Assembly: GCF_009857605.1 (NCBI RefSeq)
Contig: NZ_WWCT01000008.1
Location: 1 to 64,000, forward strand
DNA from: Duganella levis
GTDB taxonomy: Bacteria; Pseudomonadota; Gammaproteobacteria; Burkholderiales; Burkholderiaceae_D
Reading direction: 5' to 3'
Length of the DNA: 64,000 nt
The notes under the pieces were generated by a model. That model was not told where the DNA came from. It searched no databases and was given only the letters and a program-made list of their open reading frames with translations. How positions within the stretch are numbered: the stretch's first letter is position 1; every line of letters starts with the position of its first letter. Shown piece by piece: positions 17,041 through 26,010 of the stretch. The position numbers were made by a program, and so were the translations under genes.

Positions 17041-17919
17041 ATGCTCAAGACCGAGACGCCGAGTACGCAGCATCCCCAGTTGGACCTCTACCCGGTGGAG
17101 GCCCTGGTCGATGCCTTGGTCGACGACCAGGCGCTGGCGGCGCAGGCGGTGAAGGCGGCTGCGGCCAGCATCAGCGCGGCGGTGACGGCGATGACGCCGC
17201 GCGTGGCGGCCGGTGGACGGCTGGTATATGTCGGCGCGGGCACCTCGGGGCGGCTGGGGATTCTGGACAGCGTGGAACTGTCGCCGACCTTTTCCTGGTC
17301 GCCGGAGCGGGCCATGGCGCTGCTGGCCGGCGGCCTGGGTGCGATGTTCCAGGCGGTCGAAGGGGCGGAAGATGACCGCAACAAGGGTGCGTCCGACCTG
17401 CGCCTGCTCTATCCCAACTACAACGATGTGATTTTGCTGGTGGCGGCGTCCGGTACCACGCCGTACGTGCTGGGCGCGTTGCAGGCGGCGCGCACGGTGG
17501 GCGCGCTGACGGTCGGCATCGCCAACAATCCTGGCACGCCGCTGCTGGGTGGGGCCGACATCGGCATCTGCCTCGATACCGGCCCGGAAGTGATCTCCGG
17601 CAGCACCCGGCTCAAGGCCGGCACGGCGCAAAAGATCGCGCTGAACACATTGTCGAGCGCGCTGATGGTGCGCTTGCATAAAGTCTACGGCAATCTGATG
17701 GTCGACCTGCATCCGACCAACGTCAAGCTGGTGGAGCGCGCCATCCACCTGACCATGCACGCCACCGGCGCCACCGAAGCCGCCGCGCGCGCAGCGCTGG
17801 AGCAAAGCCACTTCCACGTCAAAACCGCCATCGTCGTACTACTGAAACACCTCCCTGCCGACCAGGCACAAGCCCTGCTGGACGCCACCGACGGCAACCT
17901 CCGCACCGCACTAGACTAA
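17041..17919 (+). CDS. murQ: N-acetylmuramic acid 6-phosphate etherase
   Basis: Cleaves the lactyl ether of MurNAc-6-P to GlcNAc-6-P plus D-lactate in peptidoglycan recycling. SIS-domain protein of 292 aa. YVGAGTSGRLGILDSVELSPTFS contains the sugar-phosphate site and catalytic Glu; LVAASGTTPYVLGAL, IANNPGTPL and SGSTRLKAGTAQKIALN are typical of MurQ. The gene is closely linked to the GntR regulator and followed by a long palindrome 3 nt past its stop. Confidence 0.96.
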   Translation: MLKTETPSTQHPQLDLYPVEALVDALVDDQALAAQAVKAAAASISAAVTAMTPRVAAGGRLVYVGAGTSGRLGILDSVELSPTFSWSPERAMALLAGGLGAMFQAVEGAEDDRNKGASDLRLLYPNYNDVILLVAASGTTPYVLGALQAARTVGALTVGIANNPGTPLLGGADIGICLDTGPEVISGSTRLKAGTAQKIALNTLSSALMVRLHKVYGNLMVDLHPTNVKLVERAIHLTMHATGATEAAARAALEQSHFHVKTAIVVLLKHLPADQAQALLDATDGNLRTALD

Positions 17920-17922
17920 AAC

Positions 17923-18010
17923 CCGGGGTCAGGTCCGGCACTTGGACACGAGCACAGCCTTAGCGAAGACTAGGGCTGTGCTCGTGTCCAAGTGCCGGAC
18001 CTGACCCCGG
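17923..18010. repeat. 88-nt palindrome, GGGGTCAG family, copy 2
   Basis: Arms of 41 nt (17923-17963 and 17970-18010) pair with a single G-T wobble around the 6-nt loop CGAAGA. The outer 24 nt are the same as in copy 1 (GGGGTCAGGTCC GGCACTTGGACA); the inner part continues CGAGCACAGCC. It lies between the murQ stop (3 nt away) and the convergent small membrane gene, and would give a hairpin in transcripts from both sides. Confidence 0.95.
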
Positions 18011-18018
18011 ATTACGGA

Positions 18019-18258
18019 TTAGACGCGATACTGGGTGTTGATGATGTAGATCTCGAAAATCATCGAGGCGGTGGCGATCAGCATGGCGTTTGCCGCCAAG
18101 AGTTTGCCGAGGCCGCTGATGCCGGGCTGCTTTCGTAGCTTGTTGCGCCAGGCGCGGAAGCCAAGGTAGATCGTCACGGGACCCAGGATGAACGGCGTGA
18201 TCATCAGAAATAGCAGCGGGTAGGACAGCAGGATCAGCAAATACGTCAGCAGGTACAT
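18019..18258 (-). CDS. Small two-helix membrane protein, unknown function
   Basis: 79 aa from the ATG at 18258 (MYLLTYLLILLSYPLLFLM). Two hydrophobic segments (about 3-33 and 51-73) flank a basic loop RAWRNKLRKQPG. No family recognised. A longer frame from 18321 is possible, but the hydrophobic start is more natural. It is divergent from the AmpG-like gene (44 bp between starts), so a control region may be shared. Confidence 0.55.
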   Translation of the reverse strand: MYLLTYLLILLSYPLLFLMITPFILGPVTIYLGFRAWRNKLRKQPGISGLGKLLAANAMLIATASMIFEIYIINTQYRV

Positions 18259-18301
18259 GATTTGGTTGCGTTCTGTGGAAGGTAACCGTATCGTACCTGC
18301 G

Positions 18302-19573
18302 ATGAAAATAACCAGTCGCAACGCAAATCCCTGGGCCTGGGTGCCCAGCGTGTCCTTCAGCCAGGGCGTGCCCTACGTCGCGGTCATGCTGCTGTCGACC
18401 GTCATGTACAAAAACCTCGGCATCTCGAATGCCGATCTGGCGTTTTATACCGCCTGGCTGTACCTGCCGTGGGTGGTCAAGCCGCTGTGGTCGCCGATTG
18501 TGGAGATGTTCGGCACCAAGCGCCGCTGGACGGTGCTGATGCAGCTGGTCGGCGGCGCCGGGCTGGCGGCGGTGGCGCTCACGCTGCACGCGCCCGATTT
18601 CTTCCGCTGGACGCTGCTGATCTTCTGGCTGATGGCGTTCTCGTCCGCCACGCACGATATCGCTTCCGATGGTTTCTACATGCTCGGCTTGCCGACCCAG
18701 CGTCAGCAGGCCGCTTTCGTTGGCGTGCGCAGCGCGTTCTACAAGCTGGCGATGATCAGCGGGCAAGGCGGTCTGGTGTATCTCGCCGGCCAGCTGATGA
18801 AAGCCACCGGCGATCCGGTGCACGCCTGGTCGGTGGTGTTTGCGTTGATGGCGGTGCTGTTTCTGGCCTTGTGCGGCTATCACCAGCTGATGTTGCCGCG
18901 TCCAAGTGACGATCGCCGCCACACGGCCGGCGGCGCGCTGTGGCAGGATTTTGTCCACACGTTCCGCAGCTTTTTCCAGAAGCAGGAGATCGGCGTTACG
19001 CTTGGCTTCCTGCTGCTGTATCGCCTCGGCGAAGCGCAGTTGCTGAAGATGGCCGCGCCGTTCCTGCTCGATCCGCGCGCCAAGGGCGGTCTCGGCCTCA
19101 GCACGTCGGATTTCGGCCTGGTCTACGGCACCATCGGCGTGTGCGCGCTGGTGCTGGGCGGGCTGGCCGGCGGGGTGGTGGTGTCGCGTTTCGGCCTCAA
19201 GCGCGCACTGATGCCGATGGTGGTCGTCATGCACGTGCCGGACCTGGTGTTTGTGTATCTGGCCACGGCCTTGCCGGGTAATCTGGCGCTGGTGTCGCTG
19301 TGCCTGGCGGTGGAGCAGTTCGGCTACGGTTTCGGCTTTGCCGCCTTCATGCTGTACATGGTGCTGGTGGCCGATGGCGAACATAAAACCGCCCACTATG
19401 CGCTGTGCACCGGCTTCATGGCCCTCGGCATGATGTTGCCGGGCATGGTCAGCGGCTGGATCCAGCAGCAGCTGGGTTATCAACAGTTCTTCATCTGGGC
19501 GTGTATTTCGACTTTGCCGGCGTTTGTGCTGGCCGCACGGGTGCGCATCCCGGCCGAATTTGGCCGGCAATAG
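18302..19573 (+). CDS. AmpG-like MFS permease
   Basis: 423 aa, about 12 hydrophobic segments. It resembles the AmpG/PAT branch of the major facilitator superfamily, inner-membrane importers of GlcNAc-anhydroMurNAc (muro)peptides. Visible family features are SFSQGVPY near the N-terminus, WLYLPWVVKPLWSP, TKRRWTVLMQ and ATHDIASDGFYM (an ASxD segment as in AmpG). Between MurQ and periplasmic peptidoglycan-cleaving lipoproteins, import of released muropeptides or amino sugars is the natural role. The exact substrate is not readable. Start chosen at ATG 18302 (MKITSRNANPW). Confidence 0.82.
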   Translation: MKITSRNANPWAWVPSVSFSQGVPYVAVMLLSTVMYKNLGISNADLAFYTAWLYLPWVVKPLWSPIVEMFGTKRRWTVLMQLVGGAGLAAVALTLHAPDFFRWTLLIFWLMAFSSATHDIASDGFYMLGLPTQRQQAAFVGVRSAFYKLAMISGQGGLVYLAGQLMKATGDPVHAWSVVFALMAVLFLALCGYHQLMLPRPSDDRRHTAGGALWQDFVHTFRSFFQKQEIGVTLGFLLLYRLGEAQLLKMAAPFLLDPRAKGGLGLSTSDFGLVYGTIGVCALVLGGLAGGVVVSRFGLKRALMPMVVVMHVPDLVFVYLATALPGNLALVSLCLAVEQFGYGFGFAAFMLYMVLVADGEHKTAHYALCTGFMALGMMLPGMVSGWIQQQLGYQQFFIWACISTLPAFVLAARVRIPAEFGRQ

Positions 19574-19596
19574 CCATTACAATACGGTCTCAACTG

Positions 19597-21291
19597 ATGC
19601 GGAGAGTGGTTTTGGTTTTTAATGCGAAGAAGCGGCTGACTTTGTCGGCTGGCGTGGCGGCTGGTCTGGCGGCGCTGCTTGATGGATGTTCCAGTACGCC
19701 GACTGCGCCCGTGCCAGAAGCTGGCGTGACGACGTCTGCCCGTCCCGCAGTACCGGCCCCAGCCGGATCGTTGCCGGCACCGGGACCGGCGGTGGCTTTC
19801 GATCCCACTATGCCGCCGGCGGCGCCGCGTGAGTTCCGCGCGGCCTGGGTGTCCACCGTCGCCAATATCGACTGGCCAAGCCGCAGCAACCTGACCATGG
19901 CCAAGCAGCAAACCGAAGCCCTCGCCATTCTGGACCGCGCGCGGGCGCTGAATCTGAACGCCATCGTGCTGCAAGTGCGGCCGAGCGCCGATGCGATTTA
20001 TCCGTCCGAGCTGGAACCGTGGTCGGAATTCCTCACCGGCCAGCAGGGACGCGCGCCGGCGCAGCCGTGGGATCCGCTGCAATTCTGGATCGAACAGGCG
20101 CACGCGCGCGGGCTGGAACTGCATGCGTGGTTCAATCCCTACCGCGCGCGTCACGCCACTGCCAAGTCGCCGCTGGCCGCCAACCATATCGGCCGCAGGC
20201 TGCCGGAGGTGATCAAGCCTTACGGCCGCTATCTGTGGATGGACCCGGGCGAAGCGGCCGCCTCGCAGCACACGCTGGACGTGGTGCTGGACGTGGTGCG
20301 CCGCTACGATATCGACGGCGTGCATATCGACGATTACTTCTATCCGTATCCGATCGATACGCCGAATGCGGCCGGGCCGGAAGGCGTGGCGCTGGACGCC
20401 AGCACCAGCAGCGGCGGCAAGCAGGAACTGGAATTCCCGGACCAGCTGTCATGGCAGCGTTACCTGCTGTCCGGCGGCACGCTGGACCGCGCGCACTGGC
20501 GCCGCCAGAACGTCAACTCGCTGATCGAAGCGATGTACCTCGGCATCCACAAGGAGAAGTCGTGGGTACGCTTCGGCATCAGCCCCTTTGGCATCGGCCG
20601 GCCGGACCGTCGTCCCGCCGGCATCGTCGGTTTCAGCCAGTACGACAAACTGTATGCGGACGCGGAAATGTGGCTGGCCAACGGCTGGCTCGACTACCTT
20701 GCGCCGCAGCTGTATTGGCCGGTGGCGCAGGCGCCGCAGGCGTTCGATGTGCTGCTCGATTACTGGCTGGCGCAGAACACGCACGCGCGCCATGTGTGGC
20801 CTGGCCTGTACACCAGCCGCATCGACAACAGCGCCAAGGCGTTCGCGCCGGAGGAAATCGTCAAACAGATCGGCGTCACGCGCAGCCGCAGCGGCGTGCG
20901 CGGCCACCTGCACTTCTCGATTGCGGCGCTGATGGAGAACCGCAAGGGCATCAGCGATCAACTGAGAACGCAGGCGTATCAAACCGCCGCGCTGACGCCG
21001 CCCACGCCGTGGCTGGGCAACGATGCGCCGGCCGTGCCGCAAGCGGCCGCGCGGCGTGACAGCAATGGCGTGGCGGTCAAGTTGTCCGCCGGCGCCGGCA
21101 AGCCGGTGGCGCATTATGCGATCTGGTCGCGCTACGGCAATGAGTGGCGCTTTGCGGTAGCGCCGGCATCGCGTCCGGTGCTGCTGCTGGCCGACGACGC
21201 GGCGGGTGCGGCGGCGCAGTCGGTGGTGGTCAGCGCGGTCGACCGCCTGGGGAATGAAAGCGAACGGATACAGGTCTACACACGGAGCTGA
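19597..21291 (+). CDS. Family 10-like glycosyl hydrolase lipoprotein (YddW/DigH type)
   Basis: About 564 aa. A lipoprotein signal with lipobox LLDGC and a Pro/Ala linker precede the GHL10 domain: PREFRAAWVSTVANIDWPS, ILDRARALNLNAIVLQVRPSADAIYPS, AWFNPYRAR, and the active-site strand DGVHIDDYFYPYP. A short beta-domain ends the protein. E. coli DigH of this family cleaves denuded glycan strands at the division site, so outer-membrane-anchored glycan cleavage is likely. ATG 19597 lacks a ribosome-binding site; a TTG at 19612 sits 6 nt after GGAGAG and may be the true start. The next gene overlaps or abuts its stop. Confidence 0.88.
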   Translation: MRRVVLVFNAKKRLTLSAGVAAGLAALLDGCSSTPTAPVPEAGVTTSARPAVPAPAGSLPAPGPAVAFDPTMPPAAPREFRAAWVSTVANIDWPSRSNLTMAKQQTEALAILDRARALNLNAIVLQVRPSADAIYPSELEPWSEFLTGQQGRAPAQPWDPLQFWIEQAHARGLELHAWFNPYRARHATAKSPLAANHIGRRLPEVIKPYGRYLWMDPGEAAASQHTLDVVLDVVRRYDIDGVHIDDYFYPYPIDTPNAAGPEGVALDASTSSGGKQELEFPDQLSWQRYLLSGGTLDRAHWRRQNVNSLIEAMYLGIHKEKSWVRFGISPFGIGRPDRRPAGIVGFSQYDKLYADAEMWLANGWLDYLAPQLYWPVAQAPQAFDVLLDYWLAQNTHARHVWPGLYTSRIDNSAKAFAPEEIVKQIGVTRSRSGVRGHLHFSIAALMENRKGISDQLRTQAYQTAALTPPTPWLGNDAPAVPQAAARRDSNGVAVKLSAGAGKPVAHYAIWSRYGNEWRFAVAPASRPVLLLADDAAGAAAQSVVVSAVDRLGNESERIQVYTRS

Positions 21292-21293
21292 TG

Positions 21294-22193
21294 ATGAGCG
21301 ATCTCGGTCTGGGCATCGATGCAGGTGGCACGCAAACCCGTTGGGCCCTGGCCGATGCGGCGGGGGCGATTGTGGCCGAGGGCAGCGTGGGCGGCATGTC
21401 GGCCACGCAGATGAACAGCACCGCCGGCCGCGATGCGGTGCGCGGCATCTTCGCCATGCTGGCGACGCAGGTGCGGGCCTCCGGCCAGCCGCTGCGCGCG
21501 TGCGCCGGCCTGACCGGCTTTGACGGCGCCAGCACGCAGGTGACGCAGTTGCTGGCGGAGGCGCTGAAGATCGCGCCGGCCGCCATCAGCATGCGCAACG
21601 ACGTGGAGATCGCGTATCTGGACAACTTTGCGCCGGGCGAGGGCTATCTGGTGTACGCCGGCACCGGCTCCATCGCCGCGTGGATCGACGCCGGCGGCCA
21701 GTTCCACCGCGCCGGTGGACGAGGCGTGACGCTGGATGACGGCGGCGGCGGATTCTGGATCGCACGCGAGGCCATGCGGCATATCTGGCGGCTGGAAGAT
21801 GAGCAGCCGGGCGCGTGGCAGCAGTCGGCTATGGCGCGCGCGGTGTTCGACCAGATCGGTGGCAGCGACTGGGCCTTGTCGCGCCAGTTCATCTACGGCC
21901 AGGATCGCGGCGCCATCGGCAGCCTGGCGCTGGCCGTCGCCGCCAGCGCGGATGCCGATCCGGTGGCGCGGTCGATCCTGGAAAACGCCGGCCGCGAATT
22001 GGCGCGCATTGCGCTGGCGCTGGTGGGCCGCTACGGCGCGCGTCCGATCACGCTGGGCGGACGGGCGGCGCAGCTGCATCCGCTGATCGCGCAAAGCATG
22101 CGCGCCGCGCTGCCAGCTACCTTGTCGCTGACGCAGCGTCACACGCTGGCGCACCACGCTGCGGCGCGGATTGCTCTACACTCCCCTGATTGA
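21294..22193 (+). CDS. BadF/BadG-family N-acetylhexosamine kinase (NagK/MurK-like)
   Basis: 299 aa ASKHA-fold kinase. The phosphate-1 motif is LGIDAGGTQTRWAL; YAGTGSIAAWID gives the phosphate-2 loop and GVTLDDGGGGFWIAREA the following conserved segment. Family members phosphorylate GlcNAc, MurNAc or glucosamine. In this cluster it would feed MurNAc-6-P to MurQ or salvage GlcNAc; which sugar is unresolved. Two consecutive ATGs exist: 21291 overlaps the previous stop, and 21294 has better spacing from GGAG. Confidence 0.85.
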   Translation: MSDLGLGIDAGGTQTRWALADAAGAIVAEGSVGGMSATQMNSTAGRDAVRGIFAMLATQVRASGQPLRACAGLTGFDGASTQVTQLLAEALKIAPAAISMRNDVEIAYLDNFAPGEGYLVYAGTGSIAAWIDAGGQFHRAGGRGVTLDDGGGGFWIAREAMRHIWRLEDEQPGAWQQSAMARAVFDQIGGSDWALSRQFIYGQDRGAIGSLALAVAASADADPVARSILENAGRELARIALALVGRYGARPITLGGRAAQLHPLIAQSMRAALPATLSLTQRHTLAHHAAARIALHSPD

Positions 22194-22213
22194 ATCGATA
22201 GCCGAGAGACGCC

Positions 22214-23062
22214 ATGAAGATAGTTCCCCTGCTTGCCCTGACCGCGCTGGTCGCCGGTTGCGCCACGGTGCCGCCGCCCGGACCTCGGCTGGACCATACG
22301 CTGACAGCGCGCGCGCAGAGCGAACGTATCAAGTACATCATCGTGCATTACACGGTGAGCGACACGCCGCGTTCGATCAAGACGCTGACCACCGCCGACG
22401 TCAGCGCGCACTACCTGCTGACCGATACCGATCCGCCGTTCTTCTACACGCTGGTGGATGAATCGCGCCAGGCCAACCACGCGGGCTACAGCAGCTGGAA
22501 GATCTACAACCAGCTCAATTCCGCCTCGATCGGCATCGAGATTGTCAATCCGGGCTTCAAGGAGACGCCGGAGGGTCGCGTGTATGCGCCATTCAAGCAG
22601 TCACAAATCGACCAGTTGATTTTGCTGTTGAAGGATATCGTCAAGCGCCACAACATCGCGCCGGGGAATATCCTCGGCCACAACGATATCGCGCCGCAGC
22701 GCAAGCAGGACCCGGGGCCGCTGTTCCCGTGGAAGCAGCTGGCCGATGCCGGCCTGATTCCGTGGCCGGAAGCCAGTCGCGTGGCGGCGCGCCTGCCGGG
22801 CTTCCAGGAGCAGCTGCCGGAAGTGGCCTGGTTCCAGCGCAAGCTGGCCGACCATGGCTACGCCGTGCCGCAAACCGGCGAACTGGATCAGGCCACGCGC
22901 AACGTCATCTCGGTATTCCAGACCAAATACCGCCCGGCGCTGTACGACGGCACGCCCGACGCGGAAACCGCCGCCATTCTCGATGTGCTGACCAGTCCTG
23001 TGCCTACCTTGCCTAACTTGCCTGCGCCATCCACCGCGCCGGCAGCGGATGGCGGCCAATAA
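22214..23062 (+). CDS. N-acetylmuramoyl-L-alanine amidase lipoprotein (AmiD-like)
   Basis: 282 aa. The signal peptide ends in lipobox LVAGC (Cys16). The Amidase_2/PGRP zinc amidase domain spans about 38-175, with ligands His45 (IIVHYT), His156 and Asp166 (GHNDIAPQRKQDPG), plus NHAGYSSW. A C-terminal PG_binding_1 domain (about 200-265) is followed by a Pro-rich tail. It removes stem peptides from MurNAc or anhydroMurNAc in the periplasm from an outer-membrane anchor, as E. coli AmiD does. It is convergent with the ampC-like gene (2 nt apart). Confidence 0.92.
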   Translation: MKIVPLLALTALVAGCATVPPPGPRLDHTLTARAQSERIKYIIVHYTVSDTPRSIKTLTTADVSAHYLLTDTDPPFFYTLVDESRQANHAGYSSWKIYNQLNSASIGIEIVNPGFKETPEGRVYAPFKQSQIDQLILLLKDIVKRHNIAPGNILGHNDIAPQRKQDPGPLFPWKQLADAGLIPWPEASRVAARLPGFQEQLPEVAWFQRKLADHGYAVPQTGELDQATRNVISVFQTKYRPALYDGTPDAETAAILDVLTSPVPTLPNLPAPSTAPAADGGQ

Positions 23063-23064
23063 CC

Positions 23065-24207
23065 TCAGTCCTTGAGCGCGTTCAGGATCGCATAAGCGGC
23101 CTTGACGCGGTCGGCGATCGGGTAGTTCTTGTTCGCCAAAATGACGATGCCGATTTTCTTCGCCGGGATAAAGGCGATGTAGGCGCCGAAGCCGTTGGTG
23201 GCGCCGGTCTTGTTGTACCAGACGTTGTCGGATGGCGGCTTGGGTGGCGTCAGCAGCGTGGCCGGATTGGCTTCGCGGCTCATCTTGCTGGAGTTCCCAT
23301 CCTGTAGCGTGTCCAGCGACACCGGCATCGCATAGCGTTCCCAACCCAGTCCCTGCACCATGCCGCCGACGCGGTAGTAGCCGATGTGCGTGCCTTCGAT
23401 GGCGCTGCGCAGCGTGGCGTCCAGGTGACTCGGATCGATATTCGCCTGCACGTAGCGGATCAGGTCCGAGGTGCTGGAGCGCACGCCGTAGGTCTGGCCC
23501 GAGAACAGCTCCTGTCCCATGCGGACTGGCTTGTTCTCCTGGTTGTAGCCCCAGGCGTAATTGGGCATCGCGCTTGGCGGCATGCGCAGGTAGGTATGGG
23601 TCATGCCCAGCTTGGGCAGGATCTGCTTTTCCAGCACGTCGGCCGGATTGGCTTTCAGCGACAGGCCGGCCAGGTGGCCGAACATGCCGAGGCTGGGATT
23701 CGAATACACGCGCACCTGGCCCGGCGCGGCGCTCGGCTTGAAGTGGCCGAAGTAGGTCAGCATGCCTTGTTCATCGTCGCTCACGTCGTCCGGGAACTGC
23801 AACGGCAGGCCGCCGGCGGTGTAGGTGCCGAAGTTGAGTACCGTGGCTTTGTCGAGCGGCGTGCCTTTCAGCTTGGGCACGTAGCGGCCGGGATGATCGT
23901 CCAGCGACAGCTTGCCCTGCACCAGCGCATACGACGCCATGGTGGCGGTGAAGGTCTTGCTGACCGAGCCCAGTTCAAACAGAGTGTGTTCGCTGACCGG
24001 CGTGCCGCTTTCCTTCGACGCCACGCCGTAGCTGAAGAAAGCCGGCTTGCCGTCGATGGTGATGGCGACGGCGATGCCCGCCACGTCGTGCTCTTTCATG
24101 ATCGGCTTGATGGCCTGATCGACTACGGTTTGCAGGTCGGCAGCGCCGGCGACGGGTATGCAGCAGCCTGCTGCGATGGCAAATGCCATGCGGCTCAGTG
24201 TAGACAA
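23065..24207 (-). CDS. Class C (AmpC-type) serine beta-lactamase
   Basis: 380 aa, the normal AmpC length, with a signal peptide cleaved about VAGA/ADLQ. All class C motifs are present: S81-V-S-K84 (catalytic serine), Y168-S-N170, and K333-T-G335 followed by NGFGAYIAFIPAKKIGIVILANKNYP. Start TTG at 24207 has a strong AAGGAG six bases upstream. It lies 25 nt behind the BlaR1-like fusion gene with no promoter room, so the two form an operon. No ampR-type divergent regulator is next to it. Periplasmic hydrolysis of cephalosporins is expected from intact motifs; the spectrum is unknown. Confidence 0.95.
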   Translation of the reverse strand: MSTLSRMAFAIAAGCCIPVAGAADLQTVVDQAIKPIMKEHDVAGIAVAITIDGKPAFFSYGVASKESGTPVSEHTLFELGSVSKTFTATMASYALVQGKLSLDDHPGRYVPKLKGTPLDKATVLNFGTYTAGGLPLQFPDDVSDDEQGMLTYFGHFKPSAAPGQVRVYSNPSLGMFGHLAGLSLKANPADVLEKQILPKLGMTHTYLRMPPSAMPNYAWGYNQENKPVRMGQELFSGQTYGVRSSTSDLIRYVQANIDPSHLDATLRSAIEGTHIGYYRVGGMVQGLGWERYAMPVSLDTLQDGNSSKMSREANPATLLTPPKPPSDNVWYNKTGATNGFGAYIAFIPAKKIGIVILANKNYPIADRVKAAYAILNALKD

Positions 24208-24232
24208 GATGTCTCCTTGGGTGGGTGGTGGG

Positions 24233-25993
24233 TTAAAGCGTGTCGAGTTGGGTGGCGACGTTGCGCAGGAAGGCGTCGCGGATGCGCGGGCCGGCGAAGA
24301 CGTCCTGTCGGTGGTCCAGCGTCATGTTGGCGAAGACGATGGTGCGGCTGCCCTTGGTGGCCCAGCCAACGTACCAGCCGTACTGGCGGTCGTCGTCGCT
24401 GTTGATCAGAGGCGGTGAGCCGGTGCCGGTTTTGCCGTAGATGGTCCAGCCGTTGGCCAGCGTTTGCGGATGCAGGATGCGCGATGTCATGTCGTAGGCT
24501 TTGGCGGAAATCGGCAACTGGCGGTTGACGATCTTGCGCAGGAAGGCGACCTGCTCGTCGGGCGAAATCGTCAGCGAGGATTCTACCCACGACTGGGTCA
24601 GGCCATTATGCTTGCCTGCGTCGCCGGAGACGTCCTGGTTGCCGTAGCCGAAGCCTCTGACGTAGCGTCGCAGCTTGTCTTCGCCCAGCCGCGTGGTGAC
24701 CTGCTGCGCGTACCACAGGTTGGAGTATTTGATCCAGCTGGAAGGATCGGTGTCGATGCGCCAGTCGGCGTGGTCCCAGGTGCGATAGCTTGGCTGGTAC
24801 TTGATGACCGGCGTGTGTTCGTCGGCCAGGATGCCGCTGTCGTAGCCCATCAGCGCGACCACGATGTTGAAGGTGGAGGCGGGCGTGGCGCGTTCGCCGC
24901 ATTGGCCGTCGCGGCGTAGCGACTGGCCGGTGGCGGCGTCCACCAGCGCGGTGCAGGACAGCAGGCTGGCGCTTTGCGATGCCAGCGATGGTTGCAGCGC
25001 CAGACTGGTCGCCAGCACGGCGGCCAGTGCGGCCAGCGTGGCGATGCGGGTCCATGGTCCTCGCAGGGCTTTGGCGGGTGTGCGTATCAAGGCGATGCGG
25101 TCGGCCAGCGTATCGGGCGTGACATGGCCGAAGGCGAGTGCGGTAGCGATGGGCGTTTGCTGGAGTTTCAGTTGCGCGATCAGCGCGGCGGCGTAGGCTT
25201 TGCGTTGCGCTTGCGGGCGGCCTTGCAGCACGTCGCGGTCGCAGCCCAGTTCCTGTGCCCATGACAGCTGGTTGCGCAGCAGGCGCATGAAGGGATTAAA
25301 CCAGAGCAGCGTTTGCAGCACGATGCCGGCGCTGGCCCATTGCAGGTCGTGGCGGCGCCAGTGCGTCAGTTCGTGTTCGACGATCATCTGGCGCTGGTCT
25401 TCATCAAAACCGCGCAGATGCAACGGCAGCAGCAGGCGTGGACGCAGCAGGCCGAATAGCATAGGCGAGATCGGCGCGTCGATTTCGATGGTGTGGACTG
25501 GTGCGGCGTTGGTGCGGTTGCCGGCGGAGGCCAGTGCGTCCAGCGTGCGGCGGGTGCGCAGTAGCTGGATCATCGTGTAGCCCAGGCCCAGTGCGTACAG
25601 CAGCAGCCAGCCTTGGGTGGTGTAGGTGAGGAGGGTTTGCGGCGAGATGGTGGTCGGCGCGTCTTTGGCGGCGGTGGCGGGTGCGGTGGTGCTGGCGTCG
25701 GCGCGCGCGGCAGGCGCTGGCATGGCGTAGTTTTCGATATCGATCGGCGGCAGCATGCGCAGGCGTTCGCTTTGCGGCAGCAGGATCAGCAGGAAGGCCG
25801 CGACGACGGTGCACTGGCCCAGCAGCCACACGGAGCGCTGCGCAGCGATGGCGGGCAGCCAGCGGCGGCACAAGGTCGTCACCGCCCACACGCCGAGACC
25901 GGCGGCCACGCAGCCGGCGCTGGCCAGCGCAAAGCGCAGGGCTAGCGGCTCCAGACCGGTAAAAATAGCGAAGATAGACACGTGCGACTCCAT
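24233..25993 (-). CDS. BlaR1-type M56 metalloprotease fused to a class D beta-lactamase-like sensor domain
   Basis: 586 aa. Membrane segments at about 16-40, 54-72 and 126-145 are followed by the cytoplasmic M56 zinc protease with H207-E-L-T-H211 and a likely third ligand Glu248 (AQELGCDRD). A fourth helix (about 315-333) leads to a periplasmic class D penicillin-binding domain (about 345-586). That domain keeps S373-T-F, S424-N-L, Y450-G-N452, K521-T-G523 and GWYVGW, but residue 376 is Asn (codon AAC) where class D enzymes have the carbamylated lysine of SxxK. The layout matches BlaR1/MecR1 sensors, which cleave the BlaI repressor when acylated. No BlaI gene is adjacent. It heads the ampC-like operon. 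Confidence 0.9.
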   Translation of the reverse strand: MESHVSIFAIFTGLEPLALRFALASAGCVAAGLGVWAVTTLCRRWLPAIAAQRSVWLLGQCTVVAAFLLILLPQSERLRMLPPIDIENYAMPAPAARADASTTAPATAAKDAPTTISPQTLLTYTTQGWLLLYALGLGYTMIQLLRTRRTLDALASAGNRTNAAPVHTIEIDAPISPMLFGLLRPRLLLPLHLRGFDEDQRQMIVEHELTHWRRHDLQWASAGIVLQTLLWFNPFMRLLRNQLSWAQELGCDRDVLQGRPQAQRKAYAAALIAQLKLQQTPIATALAFGHVTPDTLADRIALIRTPAKALRGPWTRIATLAALAAVLATSLALQPSLASQSASLLSCTALVDAATGQSLRRDGQCGERATPASTFNIVVALMGYDSGILADEHTPVIKYQPSYRTWDHADWRIDTDPSSWIKYSNLWYAQQVTTRLGEDKLRRYVRGFGYGNQDVSGDAGKHNGLTQSWVESSLTISPDEQVAFLRKIVNRQLPISAKAYDMTSRILHPQTLANGWTIYGKTGTGSPPLINSDDDRQYGWYVGWATKGSRTIVFANMTLDHRQDVFAGPRIRDAFLRNVATQLDTL

Positions 25994-26010
25994 GTGCGAC
26001 TGTTGCCATC

